The notes under the pieces: generated by a model
Told to the model about the DNA's origin: nothing
The model's input: only the letters and a program-made list of their open reading frames with translations
Databases searched by the model: none
Origin: Proteles cristata cristata
Taxonomy: Eukaryota > Chordata > Mammalia > Carnivora > Hyaenidae
Reading direction: 5' to 3'
DNA length: 64,000 bases
Assembly: GCA_017311185.1 (NCBI GenBank)
Contig: JAESUZ010000346.1
Coordinates: forward strand, 186,001 to 250,000
Position numbers and translations under genes: made by a program
In this document: piece by piece, positions 1 through 14,000 of the stretch
Numbering within the stretch: position 1 is the first letter of the stretch
Layout of the letters: every line of letters starts with the position of its first letter

Positions 1-120
1 GTGGATGAGATGGACACGGCCCTGAACCACCACGTGTTCCCCGAGGCTGCCATCCCTTCCGTTTACCTGCTCTATAAAACCTCCCACTACAACATCCTTT
101 ATGCAGCCGATAAACGTTGA
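1..120 (+). CDS. OTUB2: OTUB2 C-terminal coding end (partial, last exon)
   Basis: The first 120 bases are open in frame 1 and encode the last 39 residues of the ovarian-tumour-domain deubiquitinase OTUB2, ending VYLLYKTSHYNILYAADKR, with a TGA stop at 118-120. The family is a cysteine protease that cleaves ubiquitin chains. The His in the TSHYNILY segment matches the catalytic histidine of the OTU triad; the catalytic Cys lies in exons left of the window. The exon is cut by the window edge, so its acceptor cannot be seen. Downstream DDX24 in the opposite orientation matches known mammalian synteny. Recognition is from the protein sequence. Confidence 0.93.
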   Translation: MDEMDTALNHHVFPEAAIPSVYLLYKTSHYNILYAADKR

Positions 121-3100
121 TTACTTTTAGGCCACACAGTGGAGCCTGTCACCTAACGGGACTACATTCCAAAAGGAACATTCCGGCTTTTTAATTTTTT
201 TAAGCAACTTAGACTGTAGTTAGAAAACGTACAGCCTTTTGGGCAGACTGGCCAGGAACACGGCCTACCCATCACAGACTGCGGTAACTTGGTGATATTC
301 TTAGTATTTATTTTCACGGAGGACCAAATGCTTTCTAACTCAGGGCTACACAGCCAGAAGGCCTGGCTCTGCTCCTAGGTCCCTGAGACCCTGGGCAGGT
401 CCCCAACCCTCTCTGGGCCTGTGTCTTCGTTTGGACAAGGTTCCTGCCAGTGCTGACATTCTGTTATTGTGTAAAACTAGGGCCCCCCTGATTTTCTTTC
501 ACCAGGGGCGGTACCTCTCTGTTGGGAGGAAAAGCTCGAGATCAGCGGTCTCCAGTGACTCACCAGTTCTGCAGAAAAGAGCCCAGTCCAATCAGCTGAC
601 AGACTGGGCTGCGGTGGATGGTCGACGGAAGTGCTGTTAAGGACTTCAGCGAGGGTCCAGACATTCACCAGGGGCACGTCCTCTCACCCTAACTTGAGGA
701 AAACAACTTTTCCGCCAAAGTCTAGAAAGGGGCTTTCAGCATGAAGCTCAAGCTGCTGTGTGGCCCGACTACCTCTCTCAGGCCAGGGCTGCCTGCCCAT
801 GGGCAGGCCCTTCAGCGTTCTGCAGCCAGCCCTACCGGAAGAGAGGCCCAGGAAGTGGTCTCCCCATCCCCAGCACAGCCTGGAAGCAGAATCTAGCTCA
901 TCCTCCGGGTGGAGAGCCCACATGCAGCCAGACTCCAGCCGGGCAGGGCAGGCAAGTTTTGCAAGGCTGGCTGTGGCTGCTTTTCCCCACCTTCCTGGTT
1001 TGTGGGCCGGCAGGAAGTTAGGGGAGAAAGAATGGAGACGAGACAAGGGAAGGGGCGGTGGGGGAGAGCTGTGCCGTGGACACCACCTCGAAGCCTAGAG
1101 CCTCGGCTGGCAGCTGCCTTGTTCATCCACCTGGACGTGCCCCTTCGTAATCCCTTGTCATCTTGCTGCCCGCCCGCTCCCCTCGCCCGGGCCTCAAAGA
1201 GCCCTGGCTAATGTGGGGCACAGCTGGCAAGCTCCCTCCCTCTGTGGGAGGAAAGGGAGCACGGGGAGGGGCGGAGCTGCCCGAGGGGCTACCTCCCTAA
1301 CCCACGGTCTTTGCTCCGGGACCCGTTCTGCAGGACTGAGGGGAATCCACCGGTGCTCCAGTGCGCGTCTGCTGCCAGCCGGACCGCACAGGAACTAGGC
1401 CGCAGACCGCTCCCAGGCGTGGCCCACAAACTCTGCCTTTGTGAAGACCCCTGTTAGGGTGTGTTAATTCCAGCCAGGGACCCCGGCTCCCCTAGTGCCC
1501 TTAGCTGGAGTTCAAACCCAAGGGTTCACACTAAGTGATGTCACTTTTCCACAGGAATGGAAACCTGACCTTGATCTCTGAATTGGTTATGTCCCATCCT
1601 GCTCTGGGCAGGAGTGCCAGGGTCTGTGACCAACACACTGGAAGAACAGGGAGGGGAGGAGGGCATTATGGGACTTGTGACTGACCACCAGGGTCACCAC
1701 ATTCAAACTGAAGGCTATGACCACAGTACCAGGCTGAATGGCCCTGGCTGCTCCGAGGGGCCGTGAGCCAGCCTGGGCCCGCAGCTGGGTTCTCACACAC
1801 TGCAGCCGCCGCGCTGGCTGCCACTGCTCAGTGTGTGGCGTGTTCACAAAGGTGGATTTCTGTTTGGCAGACTGGCTGGACAAAGTCCCTCTCAGACCCC
1901 TATTCTGTGCTTCCCGGTCTGAGCACCTGCCAGCACTGCTATGGGCCCCTCTTCCCCGGAGAGATCCTACTAGCTTAGAATCAGAACGCTGGAGAAAGGC
2001 AAATTATGCTCTGTGCTTCCTCCTGGTTTCCACCAAACCACTGGCCCAACCCAAGCCCTGGCTTTCTTCCCTCGCATCACACGCAGACCTTGTATGAAGA
2101 CCAGCACCAGTAGAGAAAAGAGTTGCAGAACTGGGTAACTTGTTAAAACCTAGTCATGTGCGGAGGTCACTTGGCCTGTCATGCCGGCATTCATACTTTT
2201 CTGGATAATTCTCCACTCCACCTCATGAAGCCATCCCTTTCCAAATCAAGAGCAGGCAGGAAAGTTGCTTTCAGAGTCTGTCCTTGTAACTGCACATTTA
2301 TTACCTTCTTTCCAAAGGAAACTTTATAAATGGGAATGTTTAGCAACAAAAAGAACAAACCATCTTTGCTTTTAACTAGGTTCTTATTTTAAGCACAAAG
2401 GGGCCCTGCATCTAGACTGCGTGGGTTCAAATCCCACGTTTTCACTTACTGGCTATTTGACCTTGGCCAAGCACTTCAGATCTCTGAGCTCCAATTCCCA
2501 CACTGGTGAAATGGAGACAATACCCATGTGTCACAGGATCACTGGTTAGAGTGGGACAAGACTGTGTGAGGACAACTTTGAGACCTGACGCAGCGCTCTA
2601 CAAGCAGGGAAGCAGCAGGTCTCTCGCTGCAACGTGGAGAAATGCCGCCTTGGGATGGAACCTGGCTTCCCAAATGGGAGTGTCAGGAACCGTCAGACAA
2701 GGCTTAGAAACCTCTTCCCCCCAGCCATGTGGGGGCAAGGAGCTGTAGGGTGGGGGGCCCGGGTCCCATGGGACACAGGCCGGGTCCCACAGCTTCTCCC
2801 TGCAGTTGGTGGAAACATTTTCTTAGCATTAAAATGGTTTCCGTGACAACTTTTGTCCCAGTTTCTTAGTATTTGGTACCTGGCCTGGTGGAAGATCAAC
2901 ACTCCCACAGGGCTTATGTGTATGAGTAAATTAGCAGCGGAGAGGGAGTCCAGAAGGTCCCTTTCTGGAAGGTCCAGATACTCAGGAAATTCTGCCCTTG
3001 AACTGGAGGTGCCAAAGAAACCACAGGACTCCCCCAGGGTTTACCTCAGATCAGAGACAAGTGCCTGGGAGCCTAACCTTATCTTTCAGAACCTGCCCCT

Positions 3101-3910
3101 TTAACATAACACCCCACCAAAAAACGCAAAGAAGTGCTGTCAGCAGACAAGAGCAGGGTGTCAGCAGACATCAGTGGATCTGTTTGTGATCTGCTCATGA
3201 AGCAGGTGCCAGTAAGGTTCCTTAAACCTGTTTAAACCTCCCCTGAACTATTTAGATAGCGGATAGGCCCCCGTCTCTTCAAACAGCTGTCACTCAAGAA
3301 CTGGTCTCTTAGACTGTGATAGGACTGTTCTACCACACTCTCCTCTCCAGGCCACTGGTGACCCCGGGGAGACACTCCTTGCCAACACTGCTGTCCTTTT
3401 AGGATGGAAGCTGTTTTCTGAACTTGCCCTGACCCCGTAAGGAAATACCCACAGTTCTAATCCCAGGTCTGCCACTTGGCTGCTCTGTAATCCTGAGTCT
3501 TAATCGCTCAGTATCCACTTTCTCAACTACAGAAAGTCACTGGGACTTGTAGCTCGGAACCTTATCACACTAAGTGATAAAAACAGATGAAAGCGGTGCC
3601 TACTGGTGCTTGGTACTCGGTCAATACTCAATGATACCTGATTCTGATTCAGGCCAGCTGTCCCGCTGTGGTTACCCAGAGGGGCTGAGGGAACACTGCC
3701 GCCATCCTGCCAACTTATCAACCGGGAGGCCGAGGGGACACCTGTTTAGAAGCTGTGCCTCTCTGGCAATTGTGGCTACTCACTAGACTAACCCAGAGAA
3801 AGCTGGGGTGGCACCAAGAGGTCACTAGTTCCCTCGGCACGTACTTACGCAATGCCCTGACCCAAGCCCAAGGGCTGCAAGGGGTAATAAAAACGGCCTA
3901 TGCTGCCAAG
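121..3910 (+). other. OTUB2: OTUB2 3' UTR and flank (3' limit uncertain)
   Basis: No conserved reading frame follows the OTUB2 stop. Candidate poly(A) signals on the plus strand are ATTAAA near 2828 and AATAAA at 3886-3891. A long 3' UTR is known for mammalian OTUB2, so either is plausible. The stretch contains MIR-like fragments near 385-440, 2395-2530 and 3460-3560, and otherwise unique-looking sequence. Confidence 0.5.
3886..3891 (+). terminator. OTUB2: Candidate OTUB2 poly(A) signal AATAAA
   Basis: This is a canonical AATAAA hexamer on the plus strand about 3.77 kb after the OTUB2 stop and 0.6 kb before the facing DDX24 poly(A) signal. An ATTAAA near 2828 is the alternative. Assignment is inference from orientation and position. 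Confidence 0.4.
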
Positions 3911-4509
3911 GAGCTCAGCGGAGACAACACCATGTGCCAAGTGCTAGGAAGAGGGTGAGCACGGCCACTATGGGAGCCCACAGGACACTTGGCCTCTTGG
4001 GGGCTCAGGGACCTAGAGTACATACAGCAGTGCTCAGGGATGGGAAAGGCAAGCAGGCGGAGGGAAGAGCTTGTATCAAGGCTCAGGACAAGGGAGGGGG
4101 CACGTGGGACCCACGGGCAACAATCAGTTCGGTCACACAGGGGAGGGGAGAAAAGAGGCTGGAGAAACTGGCCGGCACCAGAGCACTCAGCCTGCTCTTG
4201 CTGGCCTCCCCACAAGTGGCTCAGCCTGTCCTGTGTTAAGGAAGCCTGTGTTCTTTTAGAACCCGAGGATGGCGACCTCTTCCCGGCCCCATCTTGCAGG
4301 GTGGCTCAGACAAGGCAGACGCTGTGAGTGAGAGAGAGAGCACTCAAGAGCCGTTAGGTTCTGCGGTGGAGACAAGACCAGCAGGAACACACGCGAAGGT
4401 GTACTGCTCCACCCACACTGTCCGGTGGGATGAGACACACCCCGCATGCACCCTGCAGCCCAAGAATGAGCACGGCTACACTCCAGCTAAAAACTCAGGA
4501 TACCGTGCT

Positions 4510-5049
4510 GCTCTGACTACTGTTTTTAATTGAGGAAATCAAGCTGAACATACAAGAAGCCTGTACACACTGGAATACAGAAATATATAAGCTGCTGCAT
4601 AGAATTCCTACTCCAAAACAACACAATGCGCATGAGGACTCGCCTGCAATGGGGGCTGGCAAGGAAGAGGGAGAGTTTTCTAACCGGGGCGGACGGTGGA
4701 GTGAAATGCAAAGTGGGAAGATATAACCAGAGAACACAGAACAACGTGCCGTCACGCACAGACTCTGACCTGGAGGGTGGTTAATCTGCACTTGTACTTG
4801 GCTGTGGCTGTTCCTGCTGCTGCTCTTTCGGCTTCTTCTTCTTCTTCTTCTGTCTGGCCAGGCAGCTCAAAGCAGACTCACCACTTCTCGGGGCAGCCAT
4901 GAGTGTGGGCAGCCTGCCAGACTGAGTCGGATACTTGGTTTTCAGGTCATCTGTGAACAACGGCTGGGCGAGTAAATGGCGCAGCTCCTTCTTCAGGACC
5001 TTTATCTGCTTTTGTCTCCTGCGCTCTTCTTGTTGGTCAGTTTTTCTTC
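4510..5049 (-). CDS. DDX24: DDX24 exon 9 (C-terminus and 3' UTR)
   Basis: Coding runs from 5049 to the TAA stop at 4783-4781. It encodes a basic tail with six consecutive Lys, then EQQQEQPQPSTSAD. The 3' UTR is short, with an ATTAAA poly(A) signal on the minus strand (TTTAAT at 4525-4530). The cleavage site is therefore probably near 4510. Confidence 0.9.
4525..4530 (-). terminator. DDX24: DDX24 poly(A) signal (ATTAAA)
   Basis: Plus-strand TTTAAT reads ATTAAA on the DDX24 strand, about 250 nt after its stop. It is the closest poly(A)-type hexamer I found downstream of the coding end. Confidence 0.6.
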
Positions 5050-8000
5050 CTTAAAACACAATATAAACCATCATATTTATTGTGATTTGTAGAAGCATTC
5101 TGTTTCCTTGATGGATACTTGTGATAAAAAATGTTTTAGAACTCTTGGGGAAGCAAGGCTCAGAAGTTCTCTACAGAAGCTAGTGCTGGCTAACTCCCAA
5201 CATAGTTTAAGAGGGATGCTCAGGGCCGTGTCTTCACTCCTTAAAAAAAAGCCTCTAAGACAGGAGTTGTCTCCATTTTATAGTCGAGGTCACTTGCTTG
5301 AAGGTCACAGAGCTACCTAGCTAGCTGTCAAACTGAGATTTAAACCCAAGTTGCCTGACTTGAAGACCAATTTTCTTCCTGTGACTGCTGTGACTCACAG
5401 GAATAGCACCTCCAGGAGACCGTGTGCAGCCCAGCTCTCCTGCACCTCACCACTGGCACGGACGGCACCTGTGGCGCCGCCATGGCCAAGGGCTCCACAC
5501 CAGCCTTTGTTCAGGAAGGGAAGCCAGGGCCTAACCGTCAACAGCCCAAGCCCGAGCTAACAGGAGGAACAGCTCCTTGTCACCAAGCCCACTGATTTGG
5601 TTCTCAGCTTCCATACTGAGCAGACAGTTTAAGTCAGCCTCCTAATCTGTTGGCTTTGGCACCGAGAAAGCCAACACCTCAGCTGAGCTGCCCACTTGTG
5701 GGATGGAAAGAACACTGGATCTAACTCTGGTGCTGTCAGTTCTAGATTTGGTTCTACCACTTCTTAGACTCCAGAGCTTTCCTAGAGCAGGGACCACAGA
5801 GATTCATCCCTGGATCCTTAGGCTCTTGCCCACATTCAGAGTAGGGGCTCAAGAAAGGCCCAGTAGTAGAGCTGTTTCCCTGTGCAAATGGCTCCTTTTC
5901 CGTGAGCCTCTAGTTTCCATGTGTATAAGGACAGTAATTCCTGCTGTTTTATGTTCTGAAACCATGAAGCTCAGAAGAGATGACGAACAGTATAACAATA
6001 TGTAGCAATATGTAACAATAATGATCACAAACAACTTAAAATGTTATCAAATACTTTCTATTTGCTAGACACTGTTCTAGGTACTTTATACTCAAAAACT
6101 CAAGCCATTTTTGCAACAGGTCCATGAGGTAGGAACTTTATGACCTGCATGTTATAAATGGGGACAGCCTAAATACAAAAGAGAGATTAAGAAACTCAAC
6201 CTGGTCACACAGCCAATTAAGAGAATGGACGAGCACTGGCTGCCAGGCCACAGAGCCCACCCAAACACTGCCTTTCCACATGAAGGAGGCAGCTCAAGGC
6301 TCCAGACAAGTAAGACACGGGGAACAAAGGCCAAGGGCTATAGGCTCATCTGGGACTAAAACCTGTGGCAAAGAAGGAAAAGGCATCTTGCTGATTTTAA
6401 AAAGACCCATGGTTGTGAGGAGGTTCCAACTGGACAAAAGTTGAAAGGAAAAATGCTGAACGTATCCTTCGAGTCCCACCCAGCCCACTCACCCTTATAC
6501 ATCTCTTCTTCCAGCTCAATCTCCAGGGCAGCTGCTGCCTGCTCGATCCAAGAGTTGTGCAGACATGCCTGGAAGTTCCGATATTCAGCTTTCTCAATCT
6601 GTCGAGCTAAATGTATTCGCTCCTGGGGGAAAGGAGTAGAGAGTTCATTTGACAGAGGGTTCAGCCTCTGGGAAGCAAAGGCTCATAGAAGTTGTGTTTT
6701 TCAAAAAAGCTCCTCAGATCAGTTCCCATTAAAATGAATTTGTTCTGGTTCCTGACAAGAGCCAGCTTTCCGAACCACCAACCTGAACAGCCGCACCTGG
6801 TGGAAGCCCACCTCAGCCAGACTGCCAATCTCCAGGTTCCAAAGGGAACTCTCCTCCCGAGACACCACCAATAGCTCTCAAGCTGACCTGGGACCCTGAA
6901 ACACCCCAAGAGCCCTGAGTTAGGGCCCCACGGTGACTGATCACAGGGACAACAAACTCTCAGAACTGCCTTCTCTCTTCTACGTCGTCCTTTGCCAAAA
7001 ACATTTCAACTCTCCTGCTCGTCGGTGTTGGGGCCCAACCACAAGGATAGGAAGCACGGGCAAAATGGAAGAGACCCTGTGGTGCGGGGGAGGGAGCCAC
7101 AGGAAGCCAGGGCGCTCCCAACCCTCCTAAGGGGGTCCTGTCATCCTCTCCCTCCCAAGCTTGCCCCCCACTGTATTTCCCCACACAGCTAGCATTCCTT
7201 TCCAGAGGAGCCAACAGTCCTTGAACTCTTCCATGCTTTTGCACCCTCAGTTCCTGGAATTCTGTCTGCTCTCCACATGCAAGAGGCTTGGAGAAAACTC
7301 CTCTCCTACCAGTATAACCATAACGGCCACCAGTGCCATGGTTTTCCGTTTGTACCTAAACCAACACAGGCTCAGCCTGCCTCACGAGCCAGTGGACCTC
7401 TATGGAAGAAAAGCCAGCCCACTCTGCTACCTGACACACGATGGCCCACAGTTAGCAGCACCTACTCAGCTGAATGCTTGCAGAGTCAAAATGTAAAATC
7501 CCAAAGGTAGGAACTACTGGCATTTGCTTCAGGAATGTGACAAATCTTCAGTACACGCCTCAGCAAGACAAGCTGACCTTACTTCCTACAACCACTGGCT
7601 GTGATGTCCAGGCAGCCACCCTCATGGTCCTCGTCCGGGGGAGGCGGGGCGTGGCGGAGGCTCCAGGGGGCAGGCAGTGAGGGCAGGGCTCAGGAAGAAA
7701 ACTCCCCATATTTCTGGCCACTCATCTCTCTCTCTCTCGTACACAGCCAGTGCCCCCATTTCTTTAACAAATCTGCTCAGTTAGCTGTTGGCAGAACCAT
7801 TACTGTTTCGGAGGTGTCTCTTGCCAGAGCCTCACAGCAAGGTGAGGGCATAGCATGATCCCTTCCCTCATCAGCACTGGGTTTTTAACTTTTATTTTTA
7901 CCTTGACTGCATCCATATACTTTGTCTGCACAGGAAACAGTGGGATGTCCTCATCTTTCTTGAGGGTTTTGTAAATCTTCTTAAAGTTGATCACATCCTC

Positions 8001-11000
8001 AGGCCCAATCAGCATCAGGCTGAGGCCTTCATTGGTGGCACGAGCAGTTCGGCCACTTCGGTGGACATAGATCTCCGAGGTGCGAGGAACCTGCCAAAGG
8101 CGGAACCAAGAAGTCAGTGTGCGGTCATCCCCCAACATGCTCTTCCCCCCAGGGCCAGCAAGCCAGTGCTGGCCCTTCCTCCCTCCCAGCCAGGCAGGCA
8201 GCAGAAACCTCTCCAGCAGTGTGGACAGGTCCAGAACCTTCTCCCTTAGTCCTAAATCTTCACTGTGCGGAGTGTGCCTTCCCATGCCCCCTGCTCTGCC
8301 CTCCCCTGCTCCCAGGCCCTCATGACCACTCAACAGAACAACAGTCACTTCTAATTTCATCTCTAGTCCTCCCCACTCTCCCTGACCCAACCCAAAACTG
8401 CTACTGTAATCTTCCACAGTCAAAGCTCTGACCATAATTCCCACTCTAACTAAAGAAACTCTGCTGGTTCTTCACTAACTCTTCATGAATGATTGAACAT
8501 GGTAACCAGAACCAACATTTACCGAGCAGTTACCAGGGGCCGGGCAATTCTAAGCATCGGCATGTATTACCCCACTTATTCCTCACAAACAGTAACACAA
8601 AATAGACGCTTTCGTGATTTTCCATATTAGAGACCAGGAAACGGAAACACACAGATGTTAAGCAATACCCCCTAATAAATAGCGGAATTAAATAGTAGAG
8701 CCAGGATTTAAACCACAGCAGTCCAGCTTCAAAGTCCATGCTGACCTCTGGGCTCCACTGCCTCCGTGCTAATATATACGGACATGTCATCCCCAGGTGT
8801 GGCATGGGTGCGGACAATCCCTCCCCAACTCCTGTGGCACACACCACTAATCAGGAACAGTCTTCTTCACTGAGGCCAGATAACATGGTCATTTCCAATG
8901 CAGCTCTCAGCACCACTATGAACTGTTCATAATGGTGCCAGAAATGAGGTCTATTAGCCATTCTTCACTTTCTTCTCCCAACCTACCCCGCCCCACACAC
9001 TCATGGCCAACTGCCCACTTCCCATGTTCTATCCTCCTCCCACCTCTACATACCCAGATCCTCCCTATCCTTAAATGCAAAGCATCTTTTAGAAAGTTCG
9101 CTGCAACCTCCCAAACTAGAAGTTACCTTTTTCTCCCATTATATTTTACAACTTTCTAATACCTTCTGCATTAAATTACGGCTATGATCACCTCATCTCC
9201 TCTAGTGGATGTGATACTTCTCTGGGGCCAGGACTGTGTTTTGTTCATCTGAGTATCTCCCACAAAGACTGACTCAGCCTCTTTCCCCAAAAAAGAGGAT
9301 GAAGAAAGATTTGCTAAACTGAATTGGCAGTCTGAAAGACTTTTTATTTTTATTTTTTTAAATGTTTTTATTTTTGAAAGACAGAGATGGCGTGAGGAGG
9401 GGAGGGTCAGAGAGAGAGACACAGAATCTGAAGCAGGCTCCAGGCTCTGAGCTGTGAGCACACAGCCCAATGCAGGGCTCAAACCCACGAACTGTGAGAT
9501 CATGACCTGAGCCAAAGTCAGACACCCAATCAACTGAGACACCCAGGTACCCCTGAAAGACTTTTTAAAACATGAAGAATTAGAAAGGAGAAATAGTAAT
9601 GCCAGATAGCTACCATTTACTGAGTACTTAGCACCATGGTAGGTGCTTCATCAGCAGGAGCCCATTTAATTCTCATCATCACCCTAGGGGTTCAGCAGCT
9701 TATGACTGCCAGTTTACCAACAAAGACACTGAAACCAGAGATGCTAAGCAGAATGCAAAGTTAACCAGCTATGAGGCAGGCCACAAGCATTCAAACCCTG
9801 CAAGTGTGGTTCTGGAGCCCGTATTCCTAACCACCACTCCATGCTAATGTATGCCAGGTGCATGTACTAATATTAATGTCAGTATCAATAACGGCTAACA
9901 TATAGTAAGTGCTTAGGGTGTGCCCTGTGTTTTTCTAAGCTCTCCACATATAATTACTTCATTTACTTTAGCAAGAACTTAGAAAGGTAGACACTATAAA
10001 AACTTCTTTTTAACCAATAAAAACACAAGGTATAAATCAAGCTCAAGGTTACACGGCTGGGACTGAAGCCCAGGCAGGTCTTAGCCACCACACTCTTCTA
10101 CTTCTCTATACCAGGATAGCCAGTTTATATGCTACAATGCCCATTCCATGGAAGAAAATAATCCTCTAACCTGCCAATATCAATTAGTTTGCCCAAATCA
10201 GAGAGAGGGACTATGTGACATCAGAAATGCCAAGAGGTTTTTTACGAATAAATCTCACAAACTCTTGAATACGGAGAACAAACTGACAGTTGATGGGGGG
10301 TAGAGCAGGGGAGAAGGGAAATGGGCGATGGGCACTTGTTGGGATGAGCATTGGGTAGTGTATGTAAGCAATGAATCACAAGAATCTACCCTAAAAACCA
10401 CACTATATACACTGTAGAACACTGTAAGTTAGCTAAGTTGACAATAAATTATATATTTAAAGAAAAAAAAGAATAAATCTTGCGAGTATTCTGAAAACGG
10501 AAGCAGCTAGTCAGTCACTAGATGCCAGTGGTACTCTGCTGCATGAGGCCTTCGGACCAACAATTCCTCCCTCTTTCTCCCTCCCCGAAACTTCGCTTAA
10601 GAGATTCCCCATTCAATACAACAAATTCTCTAATGCCCCTACCTGGTAGTGGATGACATGTTGGACTTTAGGAATATCCAGGCCCCGAGCTGCCACATCT
10701 GTTGCCAGGAGAACACAGCTGTGGTGGAGACAAAGCTCATTAATAATAACTAACAGCTATCATTAATCAAATTCTTACCACCTGCTAAATACACTAGATG
10801 AAGAAACTGAGGCTCAGAGAGATTAACTTCCCAAGGCACAAACACAGCTATTCACTTGTGATGCCAGGATCCACAGGGGTCTCACTGACCGCAATCAACA
10901 AGCCACACACAGCAATATAGACTACCTCTAGTAACTCAAATGAGGCCATGCATATTCTAGGTCAGTGACCTCATCTGCTATCACCCTCCCACTTACTTCC

Positions 11001-14000
11001 CTGCAGTCACATAGACACACTCGCTTTCCTTCAAACATGCCCAACATGCTCTGGCCTCTAAGCCTTTGTACTTGCTACATCTTAGGCCTTATAAGGTCTT
11101 CTTCAGATTTTCAGGCTTCCTTGCTCTGTCCACACTCTGCTACAACCCTTCTCAGAGAAACCTCCCTGACCATACCCCATAGTCTGCACAACTTTGCTCC
11201 TTAGCACTCAACGCCACCTGACAAACTACATACTTGCTTTTCAATTTATCATGTCCCTCCACTGGAATGTAAACCCCACAAAAGCAAGGATTTTGCACTA
11301 CTCACTGTTCCATTTCCTAGAACAGTGCCTGGTTCATAGTAAGCATGAGATAATTTCACTGGGCTATAGTTCAAAGAAAGTCCAAAGCACTTGGGGTATG
11401 TCTTCAAAACTTAAGATTCTGGGCTTTTCAGAATCCCCACTCCCTATAGCTCCAAGGTAGGGCTCAAGAATGTGATGCAAATCAAAGTTTATAAAATGTT
11501 AAACCACGGCTCTAAGTCAAGGGCAGCAACTTTTCCTGTAAAGTGCCAGAGGGTTAAGTTACTTTGGGTTTTGCAAGAGATAGTCTCTTTGAAACTACTC
11601 AACTTTTGCTGTTCTCTGTGCGAAAGCAGCCGTAGAGAATACATAAATGGCCTTCCTGTGTTCCAATAAAACGGTACTTATAAAACCGAACAGTGAGCCA
11701 GATTTCATCCACGGGCCATAGTTTCCTAATCTCTGATCAAGGAAACCACTAAATTCTATATAGCAACATTCCAAGGGAGGTAAACCAGACACTTGTTCTA
11801 GAAACTAATCACTGTGTAACCTGACAAAACACTGGGCAAAAGTCAATCAATCTAGACTCAGCCTCAACTTCACAGGCCCTTATCCTGACGACATGCACGC
11901 AGCTGTCTGAGTATCAGTCTGGCCCCAAGAGATGCACAGTGACAGCACAGTAGGACACACAGCATGTGCTCTGGGTCCGACAGGCTTGCCTGAGGCCCCG
12001 CTCTGTCACTTTCAGGATGAGAAACCTTGGGCAAGCTGATTAGCTTTCCCAGATCTTACTTTTTCGATCTGTAATATGAAAATAATGATAGTAAATGACA
12101 CATAGTAAGTACTAAGGCTAACATTCAGCAAGTGCACACTGTGGGCGAGACGTGGTTCTAAATACTTTATTATGTATAAATTCCCTTAACCTATGTAACA
12201 ACCTCTCAATTAGCTTCTATTGTTATACCATTATGCTAATTATGAGACAAGTGAAACACAACTGAAGTAATTTGGTCAGCCAGAAATGGCACAAAGTCTT
12301 GATCTCAAGCAATCTGGTTCCTGTCTCTTTTAACCCACGAATCTATTCTGCTCCTTCTCAAGGATGTTCGAATTCAATGAATGTGATAATGTATCCAAAA
12401 TGCCAGCATAATACTTACTCTATTAAGTGTCTGATAACAGTTGGTATTAATCATCACCATCACTCACTATTTTTTGAGAGACAGCAGGAGCAGGGGAGGA
12501 GCAGAGAGAGTGGCAGAGAGAACATCTTAAGCAGGCTCCAGGCTTGATCCCACAACTGTGACATCATTACCTGAGCCAAAATCAAGAGCTTAACGGACTG
12601 AGCCACCCAGGCACCCCTATCATTACTCGCTGTTAAGAAAGTTTCTATTGGACAGTATTAGCAACCAAATGCGTTAGTGAGAGTAGTCCTGCTTCACGAT
12701 GTGCAGAGGAGGGCTACCTTCTACTAAGAAGGCCTCCGTGTCAGAAGGTACCTTCCCGCCCTCTCGCACCATCCTGGCAGCCTTGCCGTAACGGCCAGAG
12801 CCTGGGCTCTGGGTACAGGCCTCACTTACTCTTCCAGACGGGCAAACTGCTCCAGGTTTCTGAGCCTCTGCTTCTGGTGCATGCAGGCGTGCAGGGTCAG
12901 TGGCATGATATCTAGGACTTTGAGGAGCCCAGAGAGGCGTTTGATGCAGGAGATGCTGTTGGCAAACACCAAGGTGCGGCCTGGGTACTGCATCAGGAAG
13001 TAGTACAGATAAAAGTCTTTCTCGTCAGCCTCACAGTGAATCTTGGTCTCTGTCAGTGTCTCTACCGTGGCCTCATTTCTGGTGAGATCAATGATCTTGG
13101 GTTTGCCCCTCATGCCAATCTTCTGCACAAGGAGATCAAGTTTGGCAGTTTTGTCAATTTTCTTCGTGTGCTTCTTATGAAGGATTCGAGCAGGAGCCTG
13201 ATGTACCAGGGTCAGTGTGGCAGAAAAAATAAGCGTCTGTCTCTTTGGATTATATTGGGAGTCACTGAGCATCTCCAGCAGCTGTGAGAGCTCAGCAAAG
13301 TGGCCCTTCTCAACCATCCGATCAGCCTCATCGACCACCAGGCACCTGCAGATCCAGACACACCCACATAACCTGGTCAATAGCAGGAGTCATTTATAGC
13401 ACCCTCGACTGCCATCCCAACCCTCAACACAGACACACACACATACCACCACCTCCAGGGACTCAATTAGTCTCCCTCAAGCACGCTTGGTTTTCTAAAG
13501 GCCAAAGTCTAGCTGATATGACGTTGGGGCACTTAGTGATGAGGAGAAGGTACTGCATATATTACCATGCTACCTCAGGCCCGCTTACTGTCACCTACCT
13601 GAGCTGCTTAAGATTACTCAAATGAGGGTGTTTTTCTTTAATTAGCTCCCACAGCCGGCCTGGAGTGGCGATCACAATCTCTGGCTGGCGGTTCAGCATC
13701 CTCTGCTGTTTCTGCGTAGACATTCCACCAACCAAAATAGCAGTTTTAATTCCTATGGTACACAAAATATAACAGACCCTGTTATTCAGTCTGGCTGCTT
13801 ATTTTCTGCCATGGCTGACACAGGTGCTCCCAGAGTAGCAGAGGCAATCAGTCACCAGGACAGCTACCCTCTCCTGCAGGGGGCACTAAAAGAGTGGGCC
13901 TGGCCTAACCGGGCCTGTCACTCCTAGAAGGCACATCAAGTCTCCTATGATCTAGGCCTCGCCGGCTTCCCTCCCCTCTATCAACAACGGAAGACCTGAA

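Larger units (their letters stand above)
8091..10642. repeat. DDX24 intron with MIR, L1 and SINE fragments
   Basis: The intron between DDX24 exons 6 and 7 holds MIR-like tRNA-SINE relics in minus orientation near 8505-8740, 9600-9845 and 9890-10100. They show reversed versions of the core 'tgtgtgaccttgg' segment. It also holds a minus-strand SINEC at 9345-9553 and a carnivore L1 3' end at 10230-10470. No coding signal is visible. Confidence 0.6.

Noticed and set aside
2400..2450. 'ggttcaaatcccac' resembling a tRNA T-arm
   Set aside because: The surrounding sequence follows MIR order, an ancient tRNA-derived SINE, not a tRNA gene.
7800..8444. 214-codon minus frame read as a single gene
   Set aside because: Only 7902-8090 is DDX24 exon 7; the rest is intron read-through past a valid acceptor and donor.
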